Source: Bacteroidota bacterium (lineage in GTDB: Bacteria; Bacteroidota; Bacteroidia; Chitinophagales; Chitinophagaceae). From it: 24,278 nucleotides of DNA. The stretch spans positions 1-24,278 of the forward strand of contig JAEVZP010000040.1 of assembly GCA_023392185.1 (NCBI GenBank), in the 5' to 3' direction. Made by a program: the position numbers and the translations under genes. Shown piece after piece: positions 1-6,795 of the stretch. Positions within the stretch are counted from its first letter, which is position 1; every line of letters starts with the position of its first letter. Under the pieces are notes generated by a model. The model ran no database searches and was not told the origin of the DNA. It saw only the letters and a list, made by a program, of their open reading frames with translations.

Positions 1-802
1 GGAAGCCCACGCGCCGCACGGCGCTTTCGATCTCGCTTTCGTCGCGGATGATCACACCTTTGGGCACCGGCACTTCGGCGGCTTCGAGAATGTTTTTGGT
101 TTCTTCCTTGTTGCAGGCCAGCTCCACGGCAATGCTCGAAGTGGTGGAAGCAATCGTTGCCTGAATGCGCTTTTGATTTTTACCGTAACCAAGTTGCACC
201 AGCGAGCGCTTGTTGATGCGGATCCAGGGGATGCGGCGGCGGCGCGCTTCGTCTACAATAGAGCCGGTAGAAGGGCCGAGGCGGTCGTTTTCCCGGATTT
301 CGCGCAGGGTTTGAATGTCGTGAGCAAGGTCATAATCGTCACCGCGCAGCACGGCTTCGATGAGCGCTACCGATGCTTTGGCGGCATAGACGCCGGCTTT
401 TTCTTCATAGTAGCTAAAGACGACGTGATAAACACCCGGCTTTCCGGCACTGCGGGTGCGGCCAAAGCCTACTTCCATACCGGCGAGGGTTTGCATTTCC
501 AGCGCGACGTGCTCGATGATATGGCCCATCCAGGTGCCTTCATCCACCCGTTGCAGAAAGCCGCCTTCCACCCCCTCCGAGCAGCGGTGGGTATAGAGCG
601 ACGGCATCAGCGCTTCGAGGCGCTGCCGGAAGCCGGGAATTTTGCTGCTGGGATATTCTTCCAGCAGGCCGAGGTCCAGCAGCATCACGATCAGGTGGAA
701 ACGGGTATCCGACCAGTAATTGGGTCCGTTCATCACGTTAATGCCCAAAATTTTCATCTGGCCTACGAGCTTTTCGGTTGGTGCATTGTTTGCTTCGCTC
801 AT
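1..802 (-). CDS. cphA: Cyanophycin synthetase, N-terminal part (gene runs off the left edge)
   Basis: CphA polymerises aspartate and arginine into cyanophycin, using ATP, in the cytoplasm. The 267 visible codons read from the ATG at 802. The family's N-terminal signature MKILxxxxxxGPNYWS follows, then residues such as SSKIPGF, GTWMGHIIEHVALE and FSYYEEKAGVYAA, and the start of the ATP-grasp part (GSIVDEARRRRIPWIRIN, then EVPVPKG). Full-length family members are roughly 870-900 residues, so about two thirds of the gene lies outside the window. The start is uncertain. The ATG at 757 gives the classical MKIL start, while the ATG at 802 adds 15 residues and has AT-rich upstream sequence. The gene is divergent from cphB, with two inverted repeats in the shared intergenic region that may control both. 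The family call rests on the conserved N-terminal motifs, without a database search. Confidence 0.93.
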   Translation of the reverse strand, partial: MSEANNAPTEKLVGQMKILGINVMNGPNYWSDTRFHLIVMLLDLGLLEEYPSSKIPGFRQRLEALMPSLYTHRCSEGVEGGFLQRVDEGTWMGHIIEHVALEMQTLAGMEVGFGRTRSAGKPGVYHVVFSYYEEKAGVYAAKASVALIEAVLRGDDYDLAHDIQTLREIRENDRLGPSTGSIVDEARRRRIPWIRINKRSLVQLGYGKNQKRIQATIASTTSSIAVELACNKEETKNILEAAEVPVPKGVIIRDESEIESAVRRVGF

Positions 803-849
803 AAATTGTGTATCATTAGTGTAGGGAAAAGGCAGTTTTGCGGCTCAAA

Positions 850-894
850 AAGTACACCGTACTTCACAAGTTGCAAAATGTACTTTTGCAACTT
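850..894. promoter_or_regulatory. Two adjacent inverted repeats in the cphA-cphB divergent region (operator-like)
   Basis: Two perfect inverted repeats lie back to back. The first is AAGTAC-N3-GTACTT at 850-864. The second is AAGTTGCAAAA-N5-TTTTGCAACTT at 868-894, with 11-base arms. The second contains a TAnnTTTG match (TACTTTTG, 881-888), the -7 element typical of Bacteroidota, 25 bases before the cphB ATG. A dimeric regulator bound there would block cphB and could also affect cphA. No regulator gene is visible nearby, so its identity is unknown. Confidence 0.6.
881..888 (+). promoter_or_regulatory. Probable -7 promoter element of cphB
   Basis: TACTTTTG matches the Bacteroidota -7 consensus TAnnTTTG and lies 24 bases before the cphB start, giving a short leader. 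No clear TTTG -33 element is present at the usual spacing, so the call rests on the -7 match, its position and its overlap with the inverted repeat. Confidence 0.45.
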
Positions 895-912
895 TACCTA
901 AAAGAACGGTTT

Positions 913-1809
913 ATGCAAAATCCAAAGGGCATACTTGTAAGCGTGGGCGGTGCAGAAGATAAGGGCACAGATCTGGAGCAAGGGATCATTCGCCGCAACA
1001 ACCTCAACTTTTTTGAGCTGGCAATCCTCAAAACCATCGCCAGGCTTATCGGCCCTTCGGACAGCCGTATCGAAGTCGCTACCACTGCCTCACAGATTCC
1101 CGAGGAAGTAGGCGAAAACTACATGAGTGCCTTTGCCAAATTTGGTTATCACAACGTCGGCATTCTCAATATCCGCAACCGCGAAGACGTGCAGCAGCCG
1201 GGTGTAGTAGAGCGTATCCGGGCTTGCGACGGGTTTCTGTTTTCAGGCGGTAACCAGCTGCGCCTGTCCTCTATTTTTGGCGGAACGGAAGTGCTCGACA
1301 TCCTCCTCGACCGTTATCAAAACGAAGAAGGGTTTGTAATTTCCGGAACGTCTGCCGGCGCCATGGCGATGAGCAATACCATGATTTATGAAGGCAATGC
1401 CGCCGATGCCCACCTGAAAGGCGAAGTCAAAATCACCACCGGGCTGGGGCTCATGCAGGGCGTCATCATCGATTCACACTTCGATAAGCGGGGCCGCTTT
1501 CTGCGACTGGCACAAGCCGTTTCGGCCAACCCGGGCGCTATCGGTATCGGGCTGGGCGAAGACACCGCCGTGATTGTACGGGAAGGCACCAAACTGGAGT
1601 GCATCGGGTCCGGCGCGGTTATCATTGTAGATGGCCGCTCCATCGGGCACAACAACATCGCCGATATCGAATTCGGCTCGCCCATTTCTGTTGAAAATAT
1701 CAAAGTTCACATTCTGGAGTCCGGCAACGGTTATGATCTGGATATGCGCGAGTTTATGCCGATGCGCAGCGAAAGCCCGCGCATGCCGCCGGTGATGGGC
1801 AGCGTGTAA
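913..1809 (+). CDS. cphB: Cyanophycinase
   Basis: CphB is a serine peptidase of the S51 family that cuts cyanophycin into beta-Asp-Arg dipeptides in the cytoplasm. The 298-residue product has the family's usual length. It shows the N-terminal ILVSVGGAEDKG motif, a GFLFSGGNQLRL segment, the nucleophile elbow GTSAGAMAM (Ser in the SAG context) and a downstream DSHFDKRGRFLRL segment carrying the conserved histidine. It ends with the conserved GLGEDTA and SGAVIIVDG region. I chose the ATG at 913 because the family begins close to GGAEDKG. The frame is open upstream to 838, but that part would translate the operator and promoter. The gene is divergent from cphA. A peptidase able to split the dipeptide product is encoded 3 kb downstream on the opposite strand. 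Confidence 0.95.
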   Translation: MQNPKGILVSVGGAEDKGTDLEQGIIRRNNLNFFELAILKTIARLIGPSDSRIEVATTASQIPEEVGENYMSAFAKFGYHNVGILNIRNREDVQQPGVVERIRACDGFLFSGGNQLRLSSIFGGTEVLDILLDRYQNEEGFVISGTSAGAMAMSNTMIYEGNAADAHLKGEVKITTGLGLMQGVIIDSHFDKRGRFLRLAQAVSANPGAIGIGLGEDTAVIVREGTKLECIGSGAVIIVDGRSIGHNNIADIEFGSPISVENIKVHILESGNGYDLDMREFMPMRSESPRMPPVMGSV

Positions 1810-1869
1810 GACCCCATTTGGCAAAAAGGCTAATGTCGGGTGCACACAGACTTGCCAGCCCTTCTGTTT

Positions 1870-1925
1870 GCAATTCAGGCAAGCGTTTTTCCGGAAATTT
1901 CCGGAAAAACGCTTGCCTGAATTGC
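1870..1925. repeat. 56-base perfect palindrome containing two TTCCGGAA octamers
   Basis: Two 28-base arms are perfectly complementary with no spacer. The centre is AAATTT at 1895-1900, and the arms begin GCAATTCAGGCAAGCG. Each arm carries one TTCCGGAA (1889-1896 and 1899-1906). It lies 60 bases after cphB. As RNA it would form a very stable hairpin and could end cphB transcription, although no T-run follows it directly. Confidence 0.9.
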
Positions 1926-2195
1926 CTTAAAAGAACTGCCGGCTTCGAGGCTTGTTGTGAGCCGGTCTCCTACACCTGAAGCAGTTGCTTCGGTCAGCGA
2001 ATTTTGTCATTCCCAAAGGGGCCGCGAAGCAGCCACGTAGCTCATCTTCACGATTTCAGAAGCTGTGAAGTCCGGCCGCTGCGAGGGCGACAAAAACGAA
2101 AAAAAACAGTAGCCTCTTAATCAGGAGACCGCTTTGTGTAACAAAAAGGTGGACCGCAAACTTTTCCGGCTAAGTTGCCGGGGGATTGGGAAGTC

Positions 2196-2231
2196 TTCGC
2201 TTTTTGCCAAAGGGGCAGCGCAAAAAGCGAA
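2196..2231. repeat. Hairpin with 12-base arms
   Basis: TTCGCTTTTTGC at 2196-2207 is perfectly complementary to GCAAAAAGCGAA at 2220-2231, with a 12-base loop. There is no gene nearby and no trailing T-run, so a terminator role is not supported. It may be part of a dispersed repeat. Confidence 0.6.
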
Positions 2232-2341
2232 AGGCCGGCGGTGCTTAGAGGAACTCTCCAACTCGCCGTAATAGCCGGTTTTATCGTCGCGTTGTTGCTG
2301 ATGGTGTTTAAAACAGCTCTCCAATCCGTATTGTAGTATCT

Positions 2342-2597
2342 GCGCTCCGGGAGAACGCCTTGCGGGGGTCGGAAAGAACCCTGTTTATAACGCCCTCGCG
2401 AAAGCGCAATTCTTTTCGTTTTAAATCATCGTGTCGGAAGGAACCCTGTTCATAATCTGCGTTCCGGCGGAACGCTTTGCGGGTAGAGAGAAAGGGGGGT
2501 TGATGCGAATATTTTGGAAAGAATCACGAGGCGTTCCGCCGGAACGCAACGGAAAAATAATCTTTATTGCTACCGGCAAAGCATTCCGCCGGAACGC
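2342..2597. repeat. Cluster of REP-like palindromic repeats
   Basis: A 17-base palindrome, GCGTTCC-GSC-GGAACGC, occurs at 2459-2475, 2531-2547 and, with one changed base, 2581-2597. A degenerate copy is at 2342-2358. A second unit beginning GTCGGAARGAACCCTG is found at 2368-2390 and 2433-2455 (two mismatches in 23 bases). A shorter trace (GTCGTGAACCCT) lies near 2608. The two units keep a fixed 26-base offset but in opposite order. Spacing is irregular and the units are palindromic, so this fits a REP/MITE-like cluster and not CRISPR. Confidence 0.65.
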
Positions 2598-2709
2598 GGT
2601 CGATGTCGTGAACCCTTTTTTTACCGGCAAAACGTTTGTCTGAACGGTATCATTCCCTTCACAGGTTACCCACGACACCGGTTCCCACAAATTTTAAACA
2701 GATTCAGAT

Positions 2710-2739
2710 TTTGTGTTTTAAAACATTTTAACTATTTTG
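2710..2739 (+). promoter_or_regulatory. Possible promoter of the secreted Ig-like/PKD protein gene
   Basis: A TTTG at 2710-2713 is followed after 19 bases by TATTTTG at 2733-2739. This resembles the Bacteroidota -33/-7 pair but is one base short of TAnnTTTG. It sits in an AT-rich tract about 45 bases before the ATG. Confidence 0.35.
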
Positions 2740-2781
2740 TGAACTTTGTCTAAAGTAACTTTTTTTAAATCCTTGCATTTT

Positions 2782-4605
2782 ATGAAGAAACTGCTTCTTT
2801 CTTTAGCTGTCCTGGGCGCATCGGCGGCGGTCGTTCAGGCACAAAACCATGTGTTGCTGGCCGACACTGCTTTTACTACCACTATTGCCAATGGCAACAA
2901 AGTCAGCCAGCTGTCGGCGCCTCTGGGAAACAACTACGGAATGTCAATGAGTACGGTCTCCGGCTTCTACATGGCCGAGGATTTTACGGTTCCGGCAGGC
3001 CAGACCTGGACAGTCGATACGCTGATTGTTTATGGCTACCAGACCGGTAGCTCCACGACTTCTTCTTTTACTGCTGCAACGCTGGAGGTTTTTCAGGGTT
3101 CGGTAACCGGTACTTCCGTTTTCGGCGATGATTTTACCAACCGGATGGCCGGCACCGGGTTTACGGGCATCTATCGCACCACCGAAACCGACACAACCAA
3201 TACGCAGCGCCCGATTATGGAAGTCAAGATTGCGCTCGTGCCTGCCCAGACGTTTACTGCCGGCACGTATTGGGCGGTATGGAGCGCCAGCGGCTCGCTT
3301 GCTTCCGGCCCGTGGTGCCCGCCGAAAGTGCTGCCCGGAAAAATCAATCCGCCGAATCAAAACGGCATGCAGTTCACCGGTAGCTGGGTGCAGGCCAAGG
3401 ACAGCACAGCAGCAGGGGTGCAGGACCTGGGCTTTAATATGATCCTCAAGGGGACACCTCCCTGCAACCCGGTTGTGGTGAATCTGGGCAACGACACGGC
3501 CATCTGCGCGGGCGCTTCCCTGGCACTGGATGCAGGCGTGGTTGGCTCTGCCTATCTGTGGAGCAATGGCGCCACCACGCAAAGCATCTCCGTGACTACA
3601 GCCGGTTCTTACTGGGTGGAAGTAACGGATGTCAGTGGATGTTCGGGCCGCGACACGCTCCACGTAACGGTGAACCCGCTGCCGGTTGTAAACCTTGGGG
3701 GCAACAGCACGATCTGCTCCGGCACCAGCCGCATGCTCGATGCGGGCAACGCGGGTGCGGCTTACTTGTGGAGCACGGGCGCAACTACTCAAACGATCAA
3801 CGCTACAACAACCGGTACTTACAAGGTAACGGTTACCAACGCCAATGGCTGCGCCGGGAAAGACAGCGTGGTGCTGACTGTAGATCCTGCACCGATGGTG
3901 AATCTGGGGCGCGACACGGCCATTTGTTCCGGAAATATCCTGAGCCTTGACGCCGCAAACACGGGCGCGACCTATCAGTGGAGCACAGGTGCTACTTCGC
4001 AATCCATTTCTGTGAATGCTGCCGGGGCGTATAGCGTAGTTGTGACCAGCGCAAACGGATGCATGGGCCGGGATACGATTAACGTAGCGGTCAATCCGCT
4101 GCCGGTAGCCGGCACTATTGCCGTATCCGGTCAGTCGCCCACCTTTACGTTCACCATTTCCGGAAATCAGAACGGCCCGTCTGGCGGCTGGCACTTTGGC
4201 GACGGAACGGTGGATACGGCCAGCGCGCCAACGACCGCTACGCATACCTACAGCGCAAACGGCACTTATACCGTGAAATTTTACGCCGCAAACGCCTGCG
4301 GTAAAGACAGCGTCACTACAGTTGTAATGGTGAATAATGCAAGCGTGAAAACCATAGATCTGGATGGCACAGTTGCGCTGTTCCCGAATCCGGCATCCGG
4401 CTGGGTAACCATTCGCAACACCGCCGGCGTACCGATGCAAAAGATTATAATCTTCAACACGACCGGCGCAGTCGTTCGGCAGGAGGCCGCAACCGGCGCA
4501 CCAGAGCAGCGGTTGGATATCAGCGGCCTGGCGGCCGGCATCTACCAGGTGCGGATTGAGCTGGACGGCGCTACCCTGGTACGCAAACTGCAAATCGGAG
4601 ACTAG
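2782..4605 (+). CDS. Secreted Ig-like/PKD protein with type A T9SS sorting domain
   Basis: The product is 607 residues long, probably exported by the Sec system and then across the outer membrane by the type IX system. Residues 1-20 form a signal peptide (MKKLLLSL, ending VQA before Q). Residues about 22-225 are an unassigned beta-rich domain containing GFYMAEDFTVPAGQTWTVDTL. Three Ig-like repeats of about 70 residues follow (roughly 232-300, 303-371 and 373-441). Each has an LGxxxxIC(S/A)G start, a WSxGAT(T/S)Q core and a GC(x)G(R/K)D end with paired cysteines. A PKD-like domain (GGWHFGDGT, HTYSANGTYTV) occupies about 442-518. The last 80 residues are a type A sorting domain (LFPNPASGWVTI, then LAAGIYQVRI, ending RKLQIGD). 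The ATG at 2782 is chosen because it starts the signal peptide directly. The substrate or ligand is unknown. Its position between cphB and iaaA may be incidental. Confidence 0.88.
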   Translation: MKKLLLSLAVLGASAAVVQAQNHVLLADTAFTTTIANGNKVSQLSAPLGNNYGMSMSTVSGFYMAEDFTVPAGQTWTVDTLIVYGYQTGSSTTSSFTAATLEVFQGSVTGTSVFGDDFTNRMAGTGFTGIYRTTETDTTNTQRPIMEVKIALVPAQTFTAGTYWAVWSASGSLASGPWCPPKVLPGKINPPNQNGMQFTGSWVQAKDSTAAGVQDLGFNMILKGTPPCNPVVVNLGNDTAICAGASLALDAGVVGSAYLWSNGATTQSISVTTAGSYWVEVTDVSGCSGRDTLHVTVNPLPVVNLGGNSTICSGTSRMLDAGNAGAAYLWSTGATTQTINATTTGTYKVTVTNANGCAGKDSVVLTVDPAPMVNLGRDTAICSGNILSLDAANTGATYQWSTGATSQSISVNAAGAYSVVVTSANGCMGRDTINVAVNPLPVAGTIAVSGQSPTFTFTISGNQNGPSGGWHFGDGTVDTASAPTTATHTYSANGTYTVKFYAANACGKDSVTTVVMVNNASVKTIDLDGTVALFPNPASGWVTIRNTAGVPMQKIIIFNTTGAVVRQEAATGAPEQRLDISGLAAGIYQVRIELDGATLVRKLQIGD

Positions 4606-4634
4606 ACCTGCGCTTTTATTTTAAAGCTTTTCTA

Positions 4635-4664
4635 AAGAGTCGTTTCGAAAGAGACGGCTCTTTT
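4635..4664 (+). terminator. Terminator of the secreted Ig-like/PKD protein gene
   Basis: A 12-pair stem, AAGAGTCGTTTC with GAGACGGCTCTT, closes on a GAAA loop with two G-U pairs, and a TTTT run overlaps its 3' end. It lies 29 bases after the stop codon. Confidence 0.8.
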
Positions 4665-4677
4665 GTTGATTGGAAGG
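4656..4677 (+). repeat. 22-base repeat, copy 1
   Basis: The sequence around TTTTGTTGATTGGAAGG (4661-4677) recurs exactly at 17413-17429. Including the preceding GGCTN the match is 22 bases with one mismatch. In both places it begins at the 3' side of an intergenic hairpin. Confidence 0.6.
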
Positions 4678-4738
4678 TATCTGGCGCAGCAAGACGTTCA
4701 GAAACGCATCGAAAACGCTTCGGGCGTGCATCCCGGAA

Positions 4739-4775
4739 CAGCAGCTACCGCTTTCGGGTAGAACTGCTGGTTTTT
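4739..4775 (+). terminator. Second terminator-like hairpin
   Basis: CAGCAG at 4739-4744 pairs with CTGCTG at 4764-4769. Inner TACC/GGTA pairing is present, and T5 follows at 4771-4775. It would be a back-up terminator for the upstream plus-strand gene. The imperfect inner stem lowers confidence. Confidence 0.5.
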
Positions 4776-4906
4776 GAGGATCTTACAACCTATTCCACGG
4801 CTCCTCAAGAGCGGCCTGATTTCCGGAAATTCTCTTACCGGGAAACTCCTGAAGCGGCAGTTGGGAAGGCATCAGCACACCTAATTTTAAAACTTTTGGG
4901 CTGCTT

Positions 4907-5839
4907 TTACCGGCCCCCTTCTCCGTAGATCTCCACGCCTTCGCCGCTGTCGTTTTTCCAGGCGCGATACATGCCCTCTGAGTTAAAGGAAAGGGAGATG
5001 TTTCCGGCTACGTCCACCGCCACAAGGCCGCCTTCGCCACCCGACCGGACCAGTTGTCCATTCACCACTTCTTCGCAGGCCTCTTTCAGAGACAGTCCTT
5101 TATAGGCCATTAGCGCGTGGATTTCATGGCCAACGACGGCGCGGATAAAATATTCGCCTACGCCCGTACAGGAAACCGCACAAGTAGCGTTGTCGGCCCA
5201 GGTGCCCGCTCCAACGATGGGGGTGTCTCCGATGCGGCCCCAGCGCTTGTTGGTAAGGCCGCCGGTAGAGGTTGCTGCTGCCAGATTTCCGGAAAGATCG
5301 CGGGCGACACAGCCCACTGTGCCCATTTTTCTGCCGCCGCTGGCCGTGTGGTCGAGCTGCACACGGTCGGCAGCCACCGCTTCCTGCCACTGCTGGTAGC
5401 GCAGGGCATCATAGAAATAGCTTTCTGGTTCGAAGGCCATGCCTTCAGCACGGCCAAAAGCTTCGGCACCTTTTCCGGAAAGCAGGACATGGCCGGATTT
5501 TTCCATCACGCGTTGTGCCAGCTGCACCGGGTTCTTAACGCCGGCCACGCCGCAGACAGCACCTGTTTCCCGGTTGACTCCACTCATCACGGCGGCGTCC
5601 ATTTCATGGGTACCTTCGTGATTGAATACGGCGCCGCGTCCGGCGTTGAAAAGCGGGCAATCTTCTAAAACCGTAACCGCAGCCACTACGGCTTCGAGGG
5701 CGGCGCCTCCTTGCCGGAGGACTGTATAACCGGCATCACGGGCCTGCCGGAGGGCGGTGCGATACTGGGCTTCTGCGTCTGGAGAAAGCGAATCTCTGGG
5801 GATGGTGCCGGCGCCGCCGTGCAGGGCAATAGAAATCAT
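4907..5839 (-). CDS. iaaA: Isoaspartyl peptidase / plant-type L-asparaginase
   Basis: This is an N-terminal nucleophile hydrolase that splits beta-aspartyl dipeptides and also asparagine. The 310-residue precursor starts with ALHGGAGTIP, and has NAGRGAVFN and HEMDAAVM motifs. Self-cleavage is expected before Thr174 in KMGTVGCVA, giving alpha and beta chains. Substrate-binding residues of the family are present: R202 and D205 in GRIGDTPIVGAG, and T225-G226 in SCTGVGEYFIR. No signal peptide is seen, so it is probably cytoplasmic. Enzymes of this class can hydrolyse beta-Asp-Arg, the product of cyanophycinase, so its place 3 kb from cphB suggests the last step of cyanophycin use. General asparagine or isoaspartyl-peptide recycling remains possible. 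The gene is divergent from pdxJ, with about 107 bases between the starts. Confidence 0.93.
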   Translation of the reverse strand: MISIALHGGAGTIPRDSLSPDAEAQYRTALRQARDAGYTVLRQGGAALEAVVAAVTVLEDCPLFNAGRGAVFNHEGTHEMDAAVMSGVNRETGAVCGVAGVKNPVQLAQRVMEKSGHVLLSGKGAEAFGRAEGMAFEPESYFYDALRYQQWQEAVAADRVQLDHTASGGRKMGTVGCVARDLSGNLAAATSTGGLTNKRWGRIGDTPIVGAGTWADNATCAVSCTGVGEYFIRAVVGHEIHALMAYKGLSLKEACEEVVNGQLVRSGGEGGLVAVDVAGNISLSFNSEGMYRAWKNDSGEGVEIYGEGGR

Positions 5840-5946
5840 GGGCTTCGGGAAAAGAAACTACAGGGTGGAAGGAAAGGTAGAAAAAGAATTCCGGATGCCC
5901 GGAAATTGGCGTCAATTTTACAGCTTTCCCAAACAGACTTTTGGCT

Positions 5947-6666
5947 ATGACCCGTCTTTCTGTAAACATCAATAAGATTGCCACGCTGCGCAACAGCCGG
6001 GGCGGCAACAACCCTGATTTGCTCCAGGCAGCCCAGGACATTGAAACCTTTGGCGCTGACGGCATCACCGTTCACCCCCGGCCCGATGAGCGGCACATCC
6101 GCTATGCCGATGTGCGGGCGCTCGCACCGCTGTTGCGCACCGAGTTCAATATTGAGGGCAATCCTAAAGAAGACAAATTTGTGGAGTTGGTGTTGGAGGC
6201 GCAGCCGGCACAGGTAACGCTGGTTCCCGATGCGACTGGTCAGTTGACTTCCAACCACGGCTGGGACACAGTTAAAGAAGCGGCGTTTTTGAAGGAGATC
6301 ATTTCGGTTTTCCGAAAAAAAGGCATTCGGGTTTCCATTTTTGTGGACCCGGATCCGGAGCGTGTTGCCGGCGCGGCGGCTGTGGGTGCCGATCGAGTAG
6401 AGCTGTATACAGAGCGTTACGCGAAAGCATTTCCTCAAAATCCTCAAAAGGCCATTGCGCCTTTCCTGGCAGCTGTAGAAAAAGCGGCAGCAGTAGGGCT
6501 GGGACTTAATGCCGGACATGACCTGGACCTTTACAATCTGGAATACTTTTCCCGGAATATTCCGGGATTGCTGGAGGTTTCTATCGGACATGCCCTTATC
6601 AGCGATGCGCTGTATTACGGATTGGAAAATACCGTACGGATGTACCGGAGCCGGTTGAACGCCTAA
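5947..6666 (+). CDS. pdxJ: Pyridoxine 5'-phosphate synthase
   Basis: PdxJ condenses 1-deoxyxylulose 5-phosphate with 3-amino-2-oxopropyl phosphate to give pyridoxine 5'-phosphate, in the DXP-dependent vitamin B6 pathway of the cytoplasm. The 239-residue product has the expected TIM-barrel length. It shows VNINKIATLRNSRGG at the N-terminus, the ITVHPRPDERHI segment (H43, R45, H50), E70 in FNIEGN and H191 in GLNAGHDLD. The C-terminal phosphate-binding segment is VSIGHALISDALYYG. The residue numbers fit the E. coli active site closely (H43, R45, E70, H191 for H193). The ATG at 5947 is preferred over the in-frame TTG at 5941 because family members begin a few residues before VNI. Confidence 0.96.
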   Translation: MTRLSVNINKIATLRNSRGGNNPDLLQAAQDIETFGADGITVHPRPDERHIRYADVRALAPLLRTEFNIEGNPKEDKFVELVLEAQPAQVTLVPDATGQLTSNHGWDTVKEAAFLKEIISVFRKKGIRVSIFVDPDPERVAGAAAVGADRVELYTERYAKAFPQNPQKAIAPFLAAVEKAAAVGLGLNAGHDLDLYNLEYFSRNIPGLLEVSIGHALISDALYYGLENTVRMYRSRLNA

Positions 6667-6795
6667 GAAGAGCAGAGAGGGCTTGAGAACAATTGATTAG
6701 CAAATACAAAATTTGTTTTCACGAATGGAATGTTAAGTTAAAGTAGTTACTTTGTAAGCAATTTTCTAAAGATTGACACTCCTGTGAATCCTTTG

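Larger units (their letters stand above)
1810..2781. other. 971-base gene-free stretch rich in inverted and dispersed repeats
   Basis: No convincing gene, tRNA or mobile-element gene is seen. The stretch contains the 56-base palindrome at 1870-1925, the 12-base-arm hairpin at 2196-2231 and the REP-like cluster at 2342-2597. It also has several small inverted repeats: CCGGCT/AGCCGG at 1939/1960, CGGTCTCCT/AGGAGACCG at 1963/2123 and CTTCAC/GTGAAG at 2046/2065. Open frames of 67-89 codons across it have no recognisable motifs and overlap the repeats. It may be a graveyard of small non-autonomous repeats. Confidence 0.6.
4606..4906. other. 301-base intergenic region with terminators and one TTCCGGAA
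   Basis: No gene is seen. The region holds a strong terminator hairpin at 4635-4664, a second T-tailed hairpin at 4739-4775, an isolated TTTCCGGAAA-type element around 4821, and a 22-base sequence (4656-4677) that recurs at 17408-17429. The two flanking genes converge here. No clear terminator is seen for the minus-strand gene. Confidence 0.6.

Noticed and set aside
173..901. Plus-strand frame of 242 codons at the left edge
   Set aside because: It is antisense to cphA, whose minus-strand product has conserved family motifs throughout.
1963..2131. Possible small insertion element bounded by CGGTCTCCT and AGGAGACCG
   Set aside because: The 9-base inverted ends are short, no target duplication is visible and there is no coding content. 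It could be chance or an old repeat remnant.
2342..2597. Possible CRISPR array
   Set aside because: Repeat spacing is irregular, the units are short palindromes in different contexts, and there are no cas genes.
2121..2753. Small open frames of 67-89 codons in the gene-free stretch
   Set aside because: They are built from palindromic repeats or low-complexity sequence, overlap each other on both strands and show no start signal or family motif.
2944..4593. Long open frame of 549 codons on the minus strand opposite the secreted Ig-like/PKD protein gene
   Set aside because: It is antisense to a gene with clear signal peptide, Ig-like, PKD and sorting motifs. Its own translation has no recognisable domain and is rich in His, Arg and Cys in a way typical of shadow frames.
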